64,000 nucleotides of DNA from Nibrella viscosa (GTDB lineage: Bacteria > Bacteroidota > Bacteroidia > Cytophagales > Spirosomataceae): assembly GCF_039541875.1 (NCBI RefSeq), contig NZ_BAABHB010000002.1, forward strand, positions 186,001 through 250,000. Direction: 5' to 3'. Below, piece by piece: positions 18,610 to 28,500 of this stretch. Both the position numbers and the translations under genes were made by a program. Position 1 is the first letter of the stretch. Every line of letters begins with the position of its first letter. Under the pieces are notes generated by a model. It ran no database searches. It was not told the DNA's origin and worked only from the letters and a program-made list of their open reading frames with translations.

Positions 18610-19631
18610 TTATGATGCATGCCATTGCTGAGTACATTCAGAAAATATGTATCAGATTGCCCGCATGGCTAGTGCCAAATAGATTTTACAAACCGGATTA
18701 GTCCTGATTATTTGGATAGGTATATCACTTAAAAATTCGTTGCAAAGAAAGAAATTCCTGATTAGAGGTTATTTCGTTAATCTATCAGCCGCTAAATATA
18801 AGTCGATTGCATTTTGAATGTCAAGAAAAACTAAAATTCAACAGAATAAAAGGTCTATTTTCTTATTTTAACGAAATAGCTAACCAATTATAAAACGTAT
18901 AAGTTGGATATTCAGGTTGTCAAATTTGCGAGTTAAAGCTGGTAGATTTATCATATATAAAAGCGGTATATACCTGCTTCGTCTCAGATTTCAAGCCGAT
19001 GATTTATCAATCATTGAGCCCGCTTTCTGAATAGAATGCAGGGTAGCAATATTAAATTAGGCCTTTATATGTCGCTTAATTGCTCACAAGCAGCAAATAA
19101 TAAGCCGGAAAACACTATGTTTTGCTTGGTTTTTTGTATAACGTTTTCAGTATTAATAGGGTAGTCTCTGTGCGTCAATTTTCTGTAAGTTCTGATCAGA
19201 TCGTTTCCGGTATTGAAGAAATAGGTGTATAGAAGCGAACTTAAATTAAGGTTTTGTCGGGGTTTTTCCCGTATTTATACTAGGATTCCGTTTAAACTCC
19301 ACCCGTAGTTGTGTCTTGTTTTGCCGGGTTTATGGCATCTGCTTCGTTTCCCTGTCAGAAAGTCAAAAGTACTTAATGCAGATTCGTGCCTGGTTTTACG
19401 ATAAGGACATTTACGGAAATACTCGCTAAGTATTCAGCAGGAAATACTTCTTAAATATTTTGGGATTCTTGCCTCACCTGATCGGTGTAACCACAGGAGT
19501 TCCGGTACGCTGGGCAATTGCTAAAGAACGAAGCGTAGAAATTTGGCAACAAGAGAACTATCAGAACAGACCAAATATGATATTGTGCGGTTTTCGTCCT
19601 TAATTGAGGACTGAAGGGGGCGTGTTTGGAA

Positions 19632-19657
19632 TAAAAAAGCCCGGCATATAGGCCGGG
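19632..19657 (-). terminator. Terminator downstream of tRNA-Arg
   Basis: On the minus strand CCCGGCC and GGCCGGGC-type arms form a six- to seven-pair stem with a five-base loop (TATAT), followed by six T residues. It lies about 190 bases beyond the tRNA-Arg 3' end and probably ends that transcript. Confidence 0.65.
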
Positions 19658-19845
19658 TGATACAGCTGGATTCGCCGGGAGTTGAATCGCTATTGGTTAT
19701 CAGCGCGTTATCGAAAGTTTTTTGAGTAGGTGACGGATTTACTTTATTTTTCTGTATTATGTAGCATACGCCTAGATAAGGGAAACAGGCAGACTGGCTG
19801 TTGTTGAGGTTACTCTTTAGTTGATTCGCCAAAATGTAACCAGTG

Positions 19846-19917
19846 TGGTCCCGCCGGGAATCGAACCCAGATCTAAAGTTTAGGAAACTTCTATTCTATC
19901 CGTTGAACTACGGGACC
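19846..19917 (-). tRNA. tRNA-Arg (anticodon CCU)
   Basis: The minus strand folds into a full cloverleaf: acceptor GGTCCCG/CGGGACC, D arm GTTC...GAAT, anticodon stem GAAGT/ACTTT around loop TTCCTAA (anticodon CCT), and T arm CTGGG-TTCGATT-CCCGG, with discriminator A. CCA is not encoded. It reads AGG arginine codons. Its 5' end begins two bases after the T run of the hflX terminator, so the two genes are packed tightly. Confidence 0.95.
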
Positions 19918-19953
19918 ATAAAAAACCTGCAAGTGTAAGTACCCTGCAGGTTC
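19918..19953 (-). terminator. hflX terminator abutting tRNA-Arg
   Basis: On the minus strand AACCTGCA (19952-19945) pairs with TGCAGGTT (19931-19924) across a 13-base loop and runs into six T residues. It lies 27 bases after the hflX stop and two bases before the tRNA 5' end. Confidence 0.75.
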
Positions 19954-19979
19954 TCAGACGCAAAATACTAAAAAATTCA

Positions 19980-21254
19980 TCATATGCCCAAACCGTCGGC
20001 GGTATCCTCGTCTTCAGCAAATTGCGAGAAGGGAATATCCAGCCAGTTGGGGTAAATGGTATAGTGCTTTTCTTTCACCAGCCGGAACAGCAGGTCGCGC
20101 AGTTCGTCGATGTTCTCGCGCTTTTCGGCAGAGATAAATACTACGTGTTCGGCTTTCCGGATCAGATACGTTTTTTTCAGATAGTCCAGCGCTGTCTGTC
20201 TCCGTACGGCTACCGGCACAGCTTCATCGGGAAAATCTACGTCGTCCAGGTGTTCATGCTGCGCCAGCCACTCTTCTTTAGGTTCGAACTGGTCCATTTT
20301 GTTGAAAACCAGAATTGTTGGCTTGTCGCCAGCACCAATCTCGGTGAGCGTGTCGCTGACGACTTCAATCTGCTCTTCAAACGACGGATGTGAAACATCC
20401 ACCACGTGCAGCAGAATATCGGCTTCGCGCACTTCGTCCAGTGTAGATTTAAACGACTCGATCAGCGTAGTCGGCAGTTTGCGGATAAACCCGACGGTAT
20501 CTGTTAACAGGAACGGGATGTTGCCCAACACAACTTTTCGTACAGTAGAATCTACAGTAGCAAACAGCTTATTTTCGGCAAAGACATCCGTCTTGGCCAT
20601 TGTGCGCATGAGGGTCGATTTGCCCACGTTGGTATACCCTACCAGAGCTACTCGGACGAGCCGGTCGCGTTCCTTTCGGCGGGTGATGCTCTGCTTGTCA
20701 ATTTTTTCCAGCTTCTCTTTCAGAAACGCGATCCGGTCCTGCACAATCCGACGGTCGGTTTCAAGTTCCTTTTCCCCAGGACCACGCATACCTACCCCAC
20801 CTTTCTGACGACTTAAGTGGGTCCACATGCGGGTCAGACGTGGGTACATATATTGATACTGCGCTAACTCTACCTGTAGCTTAGCTTGCGCGGTCTGTGC
20901 ACGCTGGGAGAAGATGTTCAGAATCAGCAAACTTCGGTCGAGTACTTTAATTTCTTTAAATGCTGCTTCCAGGTTACGCACCTGCGAAGGCGTCAGGTCA
21001 TCATCGAAAATGATACAATCGACCGGATTATCGATAATAAAGGTTTGAATCTCTTCAAGTTTGCCCTTGCCGACAAACGTGCGGGTGTCGGGCCGATCTA
21101 AGCGTTGTACAAAGGACTTAACTGTAATGATGCCGGATGTCTCCGCCAGGAAAGCCAGTTCATCGAGGTATTCCTGCGTTTTTTCGGCCGACTGTCTCTG
21201 CGTTGTCAGCGCGACCAGCACTGCAGTTTCGGGCGGTTTATGGGTGTCGATCAT
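19980..21254 (-). CDS. hflX: GTPase HflX (ribosome-associated)
   Basis: Ribosome-binding GTPase that splits or rescues stalled ribosomes. The 424-residue product has the HflX N-terminal nucleotide-binding-like domain (about 1-190, with FVGKGKLEEI and IFDDDLTPSQVRNLE), the linker GGVGMRGPGEKELETDRR, and a G domain with the P-loop GYTNVGKST, DTVGFIRKLP and NKMD. The acidic tail is typical of the family. The gene is monocistronic, with its own terminator just before tRNA-Arg. Upstream it diverges from the MATE exporter across a 336-base spacer. Confidence 0.95.
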   Translation of the reverse strand: MIDTHKPPETAVLVALTTQRQSAEKTQEYLDELAFLAETSGIITVKSFVQRLDRPDTRTFVGKGKLEEIQTFIIDNPVDCIIFDDDLTPSQVRNLEAAFKEIKVLDRSLLILNIFSQRAQTAQAKLQVELAQYQYMYPRLTRMWTHLSRQKGGVGMRGPGEKELETDRRIVQDRIAFLKEKLEKIDKQSITRRKERDRLVRVALVGYTNVGKSTLMRTMAKTDVFAENKLFATVDSTVRKVVLGNIPFLLTDTVGFIRKLPTTLIESFKSTLDEVREADILLHVVDVSHPSFEEQIEVVSDTLTEIGAGDKPTILVFNKMDQFEPKEEWLAQHEHLDDVDFPDEAVPVAVRRQTALDYLKKTYLIRKAEHVVFISAEKRENIDELRDLLFRLVKEKHYTIYPNWLDIPFSQFAEDEDTADGLGI

Positions 21255-21324
21255 CTATTATCAAACTAAAATAACGGAAAAAGGATAACGGCTGTATTTT
21301 ACAAAAAGTTTCGGGATAATCGTA

Positions 21325-21381
21325 CCGCAGATTTGCAAATCCGCTTGAGCAGCGCAGGTAAGCGGATTGTAAATCCGTTGT
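21325..21381. repeat. Intergenic imperfect inverted repeat
   Basis: CCGCAGATTTGCAAATCCGCTT (arm about 21325-21346) is nearly the reverse complement of the segment at 21360-21380 (AAGCGGATTGTAAATCCGTTG). Each arm is itself partly palindromic around AAATCCGC. It sits between the divergent hflX and MATE genes and looks like a dispersed palindromic element. Confidence 0.5.
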
Positions 21382-21425
21382 ACTACCGTTTACTCAATCC
21401 TCCGCGGAGTTTACAACCAATTGCG

Positions 21426-21433
21426 TACCTTTG
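21426..21433 (+). promoter_or_regulatory. Candidate -7 promoter element for the MATE gene
   Basis: TACCTTTG matches TAnnTTTG, 157 bases before the MATE ATG and downstream of the intergenic inverted repeat. No TTG box is seen at the expected spacing, so confidence is limited. Confidence 0.35.
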
Positions 21434-21590
21434 ATACGCTAACGCTATACGACAGATGTTTACTATCTCCTGCTAAGGTCCGGCTCCGGACCCCCACCTC
21501 CGCTCCATACCCGGCCTGTTGCGCCGGCGTTTTCTTTATTCTTTCATATCCGGCATCCGGCTGTGATGCCGTTCAAGTAGCTTTTCCGTC

Positions 21591-22976
21591 ATGAAAGCGT
21601 TTTTACAATTATTTCTGTCTGCTTTGCGCGGCAGCGAAATCAATTTTACATCCGGTAGTATCAACCGCGCCATCTTTCTATTATCGGTACCCATGATTCT
21701 GGAGATGGTGATGGAGTCATTGTTTGTTGTTGTCGATGTATTTTTTGTAGCCCGTATCGGTACCGAAGCTGTTGCAACGGTGGGCCTGACCGAGTCGGTC
21801 CTGACGTTAGTGTATTCAATAGCCATTGGCTTAAGTACGGCTGCTACGGCGCTGGTATCCCGTCGGGTAGGTGAGGGGCAGCCCGATGAAGCCGGTAAAG
21901 TGGTACTACAGGTGATTCTGGTGTCGCTGGCGCTGGCCGTGCTGATGGGCCTGCCCGGTATGGTGTTCGCCGAACGTGTTCTGCACCTGATGGGCGGTGA
22001 TCCATCGCTGGTTGCCAACGGCTCCGGCTTTACCCGTCTGATTTTTGCCAGTTCGCCGGCCATTATTCTGTTGTACACGCTCAGTGGAGCGCTGCGGGGG
22101 GCCGGTGAGGCCTCGGTAGCTATGCGATCGCTGTGGATTGCCAACGGGATTAATATCATTCTGTGCCCGGTGCTGATTTTTGGGGTTGGTCCGGTGCCCG
22201 GCTTTGGGGTGATTGGGTCGGCTATGGCAACAACGACTGGCCGTTCCGTCGGAGTTTTATATCAACTCTATGCGCTGACACGCAGTCGCCGGTCGGTCCG
22301 GGTCAATTTGCGCCGGATGGTACCGGATCTGGCCATTATCCGGAATCTGCTCAGCGTGGCCGCAGGAGGAACCGCGCAGTTCCTGGTGGGCTCGGCCAGT
22401 TGGATTTTCCTGACACGTATACTGTCTACGTTTGGCAGCGATATTGTGGCTGGGTACACCATTGCCATCCGGATCATTATTTTCACCATTCTGCCGTCGT
22501 GGGGCATGGCCAATGCGGCAGCTACGCTGGTCGGGCAGAACCTGGGCGCGGGCGAACCGGGCCGGGCTGAGTCGTCGGCCTGGCGGGCGGCTTTTTACAA
22601 TATGCTGTTTCTGGTGGTGGTAGGCATTGTATTCTTTACCAGTGCGACCGGAATCGTCGGCTTGTTCAACCGCGATACCCGTGTTATTGGTATTGCCGTA
22701 CAGTGCCTGCAGATCTTCTGCCTGGGTTACGTCTTTTTCGCCTACGGCATGGTAATCAGCCAGGCCCTCAACGGAGCCGGTGACACCCGCACGCCAACGC
22801 TGATCAACATCTTCTGTTTCTGGATAGTGGAAATTCCGCTGGCCTACTTTCTGGCCCACATTGCCGGCTGGGGACCGCCGGGCGTATTCTGGGCGGTCGC
22901 TATCAGTGAATCGCTGCTGGCCGTTATTGCCGTTATTGTCTTTCGGCGGGGGCAGTGGAAAACCGTTCAGGTATAA
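21591..22976 (+). CDS. MATE-family cation-coupled efflux transporter
   Basis: Inner-membrane multidrug or metabolite exporter driven by Na+ or H+. The 461 residues form about 12 hydrophobic segments in two related halves. Typical features are INRAIFLLSVPMILEMVMESLFVVVD at the start, the loop VGEGQPDEAGK after helix 3, and the second-half equivalents VGQNLGAGEPGRAESSAW and ALNGAGDTRTPT. The ATG at 21591 is the first in frame. It is a single gene, followed by a strong hairpin and the remnant of an ABC permease on the other strand. Confidence 0.92.
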   Translation: MKAFLQLFLSALRGSEINFTSGSINRAIFLLSVPMILEMVMESLFVVVDVFFVARIGTEAVATVGLTESVLTLVYSIAIGLSTAATALVSRRVGEGQPDEAGKVVLQVILVSLALAVLMGLPGMVFAERVLHLMGGDPSLVANGSGFTRLIFASSPAIILLYTLSGALRGAGEASVAMRSLWIANGINIILCPVLIFGVGPVPGFGVIGSAMATTTGRSVGVLYQLYALTRSRRSVRVNLRRMVPDLAIIRNLLSVAAGGTAQFLVGSASWIFLTRILSTFGSDIVAGYTIAIRIIIFTILPSWGMANAAATLVGQNLGAGEPGRAESSAWRAAFYNMLFLVVVGIVFFTSATGIVGLFNRDTRVIGIAVQCLQIFCLGYVFFAYGMVISQALNGAGDTRTPTLINIFCFWIVEIPLAYFLAHIAGWGPPGVFWAVAISESLLAVIAVIVFRRGQWKTVQV

Positions 22977-23008
22977 GGCGTGGCCAGCCGAACGATTTGG
23001 ATATAAGA

Positions 23009-23040
23009 GAGCCTAAACGAGATCAGGACCGTTTAGGCTC
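23009..23040 (+). terminator. Hairpin after the MATE gene
   Basis: GAGCCTAAAC (23009-23018) and GTTTAGGCTC (23031-23040) form a perfect 10-bp stem with a 12-base loop. T runs are weak on both sides. It ends the MATE transcript and also covers the stop codon of the minus-strand pseudogene at 23033. Confidence 0.6.
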
Positions 23041-23478
23041 TGTTGTCCTCTTGTTCTGCCAGTAGGGACTTCACCGGCTTGGCCGTGGCAATCTTATACA
23101 CCTGACTGCCAATAGTGACCAGCAGCAGCACCAGCAATGTAGTAATAAACGCCCCGGCCGTAACGGGCGTGTGATAGACATATACGCTATCGAGCAGGCT
23201 CTTCATACCGACAAACGCCAGCAGTAGTGCAATAACCCCCGCTATTGTAATCAGAATGACAAACTCCCGGTTAAGCAGATGGGCAATACTGAGGTGGTGC
23301 GAACGTGGTTGACAATGAAAATGGAAGAGGCATTGTGTGAAAAGTATCCTGGTTGTACTGGTGATAAATCAGCAGATACACCAGAATGCAGCAGGCAATG
23401 CCCAGGATATTAAACCCGGCGAAAAGTCGCTGCTTTGTACAGGTTGCGCAGCGCGACGGTCAGAAAGTTGCTGACCAT
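23033..23478 (-). pseudogene. Internally deleted remnant of a MacB/FtsX-type ABC transporter permease
   Basis: Starting at 23478 the minus strand encodes MVSNFLTVALRNLYKAATF, the usual N-terminus of these permeases, then shifts frame into FNILGIACCILVYLLIYHQYNQDTFH. After a further junction near 23300 the frame encodes a normal permease C-terminus (HLLNREFVILITIAG...VYKIATAKPVKSLLAEQ, stop at 23033-23035). Roughly 60 N-terminal and 85 C-terminal residues remain of a protein that is normally about 800 residues. At least one frameshift and one large internal deletion make it non-functional. Family assignment rests on the conserved NFLTVALRNL start and A-x-PVKSL end. Confidence 0.8.
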
Positions 23479-23697
23479 AAAATGAATGGTGAATGGCGTT
23501 GACAAGCCAGCTGTTGTCATAGCCTCTGCCAAATGTTCTGCCAATGTCCGGCATCGGCTTTATCTATTGCGAAAACGCTGTTTCTCAACCTGTGCAAGCC
23601 GGTCTGATATCTACTTACTGACACCTGTGGTGCATTTCCGGACAATCGAAAACAGGGGTTGCCCCTAACAAGGTACGGGATCGGGGAGTTAAACCCG

Positions 23698-23705
23698 TAC
23701 ATTTG
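23698..23705 (+). promoter_or_regulatory. Candidate -7 promoter element for the GH13 gene
   Basis: TACATTTG fits TAnnTTTG and is 15 bases before the ATG at 23720, which would give a very short leader. No matching -33 TTG box is seen. Confidence 0.35.
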
Positions 23706-23719
23706 TCAGCCCCCTCCAT

Positions 23720-25372
23720 ATGATAGAAGACCTCTGGTACAAGAACGCCATCATTTACAGCCTCGACCTCGAAACTTTTATGGACGTCAACGGCGACGGT
23801 GTCGGTGATTTTGAAGGACTCTGCCGCCGGCTCGATTACCTCCACGCGCTGGGCGTGGATACTGTATGGCTGGCTCCATTTCAGCCTACCCCCAACAAAG
23901 ACAACGGCTACGATATTCAGGACTACTACGGGGTTGACCCCCGGCACGGTTCCAGCGGTGATTTCGTGGAATTTATGCACCAGGCCAATAAGCGGGGGAT
24001 CAAGGTTATTATCGATCTGGTGGTGAACCATACCTCCGATCAGCACCCCTGGTTTCAGGATGCCCGGACGGGTAAACACGCAAAACACCATGACTGGTAC
24101 GTCTGGTCCGAGGAAAAACCTGCCAATTGGGATGAGGGAATGGTATTTCCGGGTGTGCAGGAGTCGACCTGGACATACGACAAAAAAGCCAAAGCATATT
24201 ACTTCCACCGGTTTTTCGACTTTCAGCCTGACCTGAATACCGGCAATCCGGAGGTACGGGCCGAGATCCGGAAAATCATGGGCTATTGGCTGGAGTTAGG
24301 CGTAGCTGGGTTCCGCGTCGATGCCGTGCCGTTTATTCTGGAGCAACCCGTGCCGGGTAAAGAAAAGATGACCATGAAGTTTGAATACCTGCGGGAGATG
24401 CGTCGTTTTCTGCAATGGCGTAGGGGTGATGCCGTACTGCTGGGCGAGGCCAACGTACTGCCCGAAGAAACGCAGCCGTATTTTGGCAACGAAGGCGACG
24501 GTATCCACCTGATGTTCAACTTTTACGTCAACCAGCACCTGTTCTACGCCCTTGCCACTACCGATACCGAACCGCTGGTGAAAGCGCTGGAAGCCACCAA
24601 AGATATTTTCCCCACGGCCCAATGGGCACAGTTTCTGCGCAACCACGACGAACTGGACCTGGGTCGGCTGACTGACGAGCAGCGCCAGAAAGTTTTTGCC
24701 CGGTTTGGTCCCGAAAAAAATATGCAGCTCTACGACCGGGGTATTCGCCGGCGGCTGGCTCCCATGCTGGGCAGCCGGCAGCAGTCTGAACTGGCCTACA
24801 GCCTGATGTTTGCCCTGCCCGGCACGCCCGTGATCCGCTACGGCGACGAAATTGGCATGGGCGATAACCTGGCGTTGAACGAACGGGAAGCCGTACGGAC
24901 ACCCATGCACTGGTCGGGTGAGCCGCAGGCCGGCTTTTCGCAAAATAGTAAGCTGGTTCATCCAGTCATATCCGAAGGCCCGTATGCCTATCCCCATGTT
25001 AATGTAGATGCTCAGCGACGCGATCCGGATTCTATGCTCAACTGGATGATGGCCCTGATCCGGCTGCGTAAAGAGTGCCCGGAAATTGGCTGGGGTGACT
25101 GGCAGATCCTGAAGACTAAATTTCCGCAGGTGCTGGCGATGCACTATACCTGGCGGGGCGATGCGCTGGTGATCCTGCACAACTTCGACGAAAAAGCGCA
25201 TGAGGTCGTTCTGGACCTGAAAAAGCAGGAGATTATCAAACTGATCGATTTGATGACCAACTACCAAAGCGAGGCCGACCAGAAGGGGGTTCACCGGATT
25301 ATCCTGGAAGCGTACGGCTACCGCTGGTTCCGGGTGGGAAATGCAGGCCACACACAACACAGAACGGCTTAG
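23720..25372 (+). CDS. GH13 enzyme resembling trehalose synthase (maltose alpha-D-glucosyltransferase)
   Basis: Cytoplasmic alpha-glucan enzyme of 550 residues without a signal peptide. GH13 landmarks run in order: DNGYDIQDYYGV, DLVVNHTSDQHPWF, the nucleophile in GFRVDAVPF, the acid/base Glu in LLGEANVLPEETQPYFG, and FLRNHDELDL with the third carboxylate. The wording around the last two motifs and the maltose-site pattern match trehalose synthase (GH13_16), which interconverts maltose and trehalose, more than oligo-1,6-glucosidase. The maltokinase domain sometimes fused at the C-terminus is absent. No treY/treZ or glg gene is adjacent, so exact substrate is inferred only. Confidence 0.82.
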   Translation: MIEDLWYKNAIIYSLDLETFMDVNGDGVGDFEGLCRRLDYLHALGVDTVWLAPFQPTPNKDNGYDIQDYYGVDPRHGSSGDFVEFMHQANKRGIKVIIDLVVNHTSDQHPWFQDARTGKHAKHHDWYVWSEEKPANWDEGMVFPGVQESTWTYDKKAKAYYFHRFFDFQPDLNTGNPEVRAEIRKIMGYWLELGVAGFRVDAVPFILEQPVPGKEKMTMKFEYLREMRRFLQWRRGDAVLLGEANVLPEETQPYFGNEGDGIHLMFNFYVNQHLFYALATTDTEPLVKALEATKDIFPTAQWAQFLRNHDELDLGRLTDEQRQKVFARFGPEKNMQLYDRGIRRRLAPMLGSRQQSELAYSLMFALPGTPVIRYGDEIGMGDNLALNEREAVRTPMHWSGEPQAGFSQNSKLVHPVISEGPYAYPHVNVDAQRRDPDSMLNWMMALIRLRKECPEIGWGDWQILKTKFPQVLAMHYTWRGDALVILHNFDEKAHEVVLDLKKQEIIKLIDLMTNYQSEADQKGVHRIILEAYGYRWFRVGNAGHTQHRTA

Positions 25373-25565
25373 CTATCACGAGCTGGATAGTGTGTAACTA
25401 AGGAATTGGTATAATGGTATAAATTTAGATTTTCCAAAGAAAATTTGGGTGTTTTTCTATTTTGCCTCATTGTAGGAGAGTACAGGAATGTTTTTTGAAA
25501 ACTTTCCATAAAATTGCACACTGATTTGACACTTGCGCAAATCAAAGCCGCGATTCGTAAAAGTC
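25373..25565. other. Spacer upstream of pyruvate carboxylase
   Basis: About 190 AT-rich bases hold no coding region. It presumably contains the pyc promoter, but no clear TTG-N20-TAnnTTTG pair was found. A TTG codon at 25533 opens the pyc frame early, but the ATG at 25566 is the natural start. Confidence 0.4.
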
Positions 25566-28500
25566 ATGAAAGAATACATTCGTCCGATTAACCGCCTGCT
25601 GGTTGCCAACCGGGGTGAAATTGCCATCCGCATCATGCGGGCCGCCACCGAACTGGGCATTACCACCGTGGCCGTCTATACCTACGAAGACCGCTATTCG
25701 CTACACCGCTACAAAGCCGATGAGGCTTACCAGATCGGGCGCGACGATGAGCCGCTGAAGCCATACCTCGATGTAGAAGGCATCATCTCGCTGGCCAAGT
25801 ACAAACAGGTAGACGCCATTCACCCCGGCTACGGCTTCATGTCGGAGAACGTGGTGCTGGCCCGGCGGTGTCGGGAGGAGGGAATTATTTTCGTAGGGCC
25901 GTCGCCGGAAGCGATGGAAGCTCTCGGTGATAAGGTCCGGGCAAAAAACCTGGCAACCAAAGCCGAGGTGCCGCTGATTCCCGACAGCCGCGCCGATCTG
26001 ACAGACTTTAACTTTGCGCAGGCTGAGGCTGAGCGGATTGGCTTCCCTATCATGGTAAAAGCCGCTGCCGGTGGGGGTGGTCGCGGGATGCGGGTGGTTC
26101 GTAAACCGGAGGACTTTGAAAAAGCATTTAACGAAGCCCGCAATGAAGCCAAAAACGCATTCGGCGACGATACCATCTTTCTGGAGAAATTTGTTGTAGA
26201 TCCCAAGCATATCGAAATTCAGTTGCTGGGCGATACCCACGGCAACCTCATTCACCTCTACGAGCGCGACTGCTCGGTGCAGCGCCGGTTTCAGAAGGTG
26301 GTTGAGGTGGCCCCGTCGTTTGCTCTCAAACAGGAGACGAAAGAAAAACTTTACGAATACGCGCTGAAAATTGGTAAGGCCGTCAGCTACTCCAATGCCG
26401 GTACAGTAGAGTTCCTGGTTGATAAGGAGGAGAACATCTACTTTATCGAGGTTAACCCCCGGATTCAGGTGGAGCATACCATTACGGAGGAGGTAACAGG
26501 TATCGATATTGTCCGGTCGCAATTGCTGATTGCCATGGGGTATAAGCTGTCGGATAACGGTATTTATATCCACAGCCAGGACGATGTGCCCCTGAATGGC
26601 TATGCGATCCAGTGCCGGGTCACCACCGAAGACCCGTCGAACGGCTTTAAGCCGGATTTCGGCACCATCATTGCCTACCGCAATGCCGCTGGTTTTGGTA
26701 TCCGGCTGGACGAAGGGAGTTCCTACCCTGGCGTGAAGATTTCGCCTTACTTCGATTCTATGATCGTGAAGGTATCGGCACGGGGCCGGACCCTCAAAGG
26801 CGCTACCCAGCGACTGCTGCGGGCGCTGGTGGAGTTCCGGATTCGGGGGGTAAAAACCAATATCCCGTTCCTGATCAACGTCATCAGTCACCCGATTTTT
26901 CAGCGGGGCGAAGCACGGGTATCGTTCATCGAAAGCCATCCGGAACTCTTCAACCTTCGTAAGCCGAAAGACCGCTCGACGCGGGCGCTGAACTACCTCG
27001 CGGAGGTGATCGTCAACGGCAATCCGGAGGTGAAGAAGAAAGAGGCTCGGGTATTCCGGACGCCGGTGGTGCCGATTTTTGATATTTACGGGCAGCACCC
27101 GCCCGGCAACCGCGACCGGCTTACCGAACTGGGCCGCGAGAAGTTTGTGGAGTGGGTAAAGGAGCAGAAATGCGTGCTGTACACCGATACCACTTTCCGC
27201 GATGCACACCAGTCGCTGCTGGCCACGCGGGTCCGCACGCAGGACATGATGAAAGTGGCCGAGGGCTTTGCCAAAAACCACCCGGAACTGTTCTCGATGG
27301 AAGTGTGGGGGGGCGCTACTTTCGACGTGGCCATGCGCTTTCTGTATGAGAGCCCGTGGGCGCGGTTACAGGCCCTGCGCGAAGCCATGCCCAACATGCT
27401 GCTGCAAATGCTGTTCCGCGGCTCCAATGCCGTTGGCTATTCGGCCTATCCCGATAACCTGATTGAAAAGTTTGTGGAGAAGTCGTGGGAGACGGGTATC
27501 GATGTCTTCCGGATTTTCGATTCGCTGAACTGGATCGAAGCCATGAAGGTGAGTATCCGGGCGGTGCGGGAGCGGACAAACGCTCTGGCCGAAGCCACCA
27601 TCTGCTACACCGGCGATATGCTCAGTCCGCATCAGCACAAATATACGCTGCAGTACTACCTCGATCTGGCCCGCCAACTGGAAGACGAAGGTGCGCACCT
27701 GCTGGCCATTAAAGATATGGCCGGGCTGCTGAAACCACAGGCCGCCGAAGTACTGGTAGGTGAACTAAAAAAGGCCGTGAATATTCCGGTTCATCTGCAC
27801 ACGCACGACACGCCGGGTATTCAGGCATCGTCGTACATGAAAGCCATCGATGCCGGTGTCGATATTATCGACTGTGCCCTGGGCGCCATGTCGGGCCTGA
27901 CGTCGCAGCCAAACTTTAACTCGGTAGTGGCCATGATGCAGGGCCATGAGCGCGAGTGCCCCATGAACCTGACCTCGCTGAACGCCTACTCCAACTACTG
28001 GGAAGATGTGCGGGAATGGTATTACCCGTTTGAGTCGGGCATGAAAGCCGGTAGCGCCGAGGTGTACGAGAATGAAATTCCCGGCGGGCAGTATTCCAAC
28101 CTGCGGCCCCAGGCCATTGCGCTGGGCCTCGGCGATAAGTTTGAGACGCTCAAGAAGAACTATGTGGTGGTGAATCAGATGTTCGGCGACATCATTAAGG
28201 TAACACCATCGTCGAAGGTAGTGGGCGATATGGCCTTGTTCATGACCTCCAACAACCTGACGGCCGACGATGTGTTGACAAAGGGTGAGTCGCTTTCGTT
28301 CCCGGAGTCGGTGAAAGGGTTTTTTAAAGGCGAACTGGGGCAGCCCTATGGCGGTTTCCCGGAGCGCCTGCAGGAGGTGGTGCTGAAAGGCGAAAAACCC
28401 ATTACCGGTCGCCCCAACGAGCACCTGAAGCCTATTGATTTCGATGCGGACTTTAAAAAATTTCAGGAGAAGTTTCCGCAGAGCGACGGCTTTCTCGATT

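Larger units (their letters stand above)
18192..19845. other. Long AT-rich region without a supported gene
   Basis: No convincing coding region is present in 1.65 kb. It contains a 10-bp inverted repeat (18481-18490 with 18508-18517), a GC-rich segment with nested stems at 18542-18609, a hairpin followed by a T run near 19102-19136, and the terminator downstream of tRNA-Arg. A 103-codon minus-strand frame at 19521-19832 overlaps that terminator and looks random. The region probably holds the long leader of the SGNH gene and/or small RNAs. Confidence 0.6.

Noticed and set aside
18480..18620. c-di-GMP (GEMM) riboswitch, because of a GCAAAGCC stretch
   Set aside because: Only that short string is shared; the paired elements and tetraloop arrangement of the family could not be found.
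19521..19832. 103-codon minus-strand frame before tRNA-Arg
   Set aside because: It overlaps the tRNA terminator hairpin, lies in AT-rich DNA, starts without context and has no recognisable pattern.
23369..23554. 61-codon minus-strand frame as a small gene
   Set aside because: It is the wrong frame of the ABC permease remnant; the neighbouring frame gives recognisable permease sequence.
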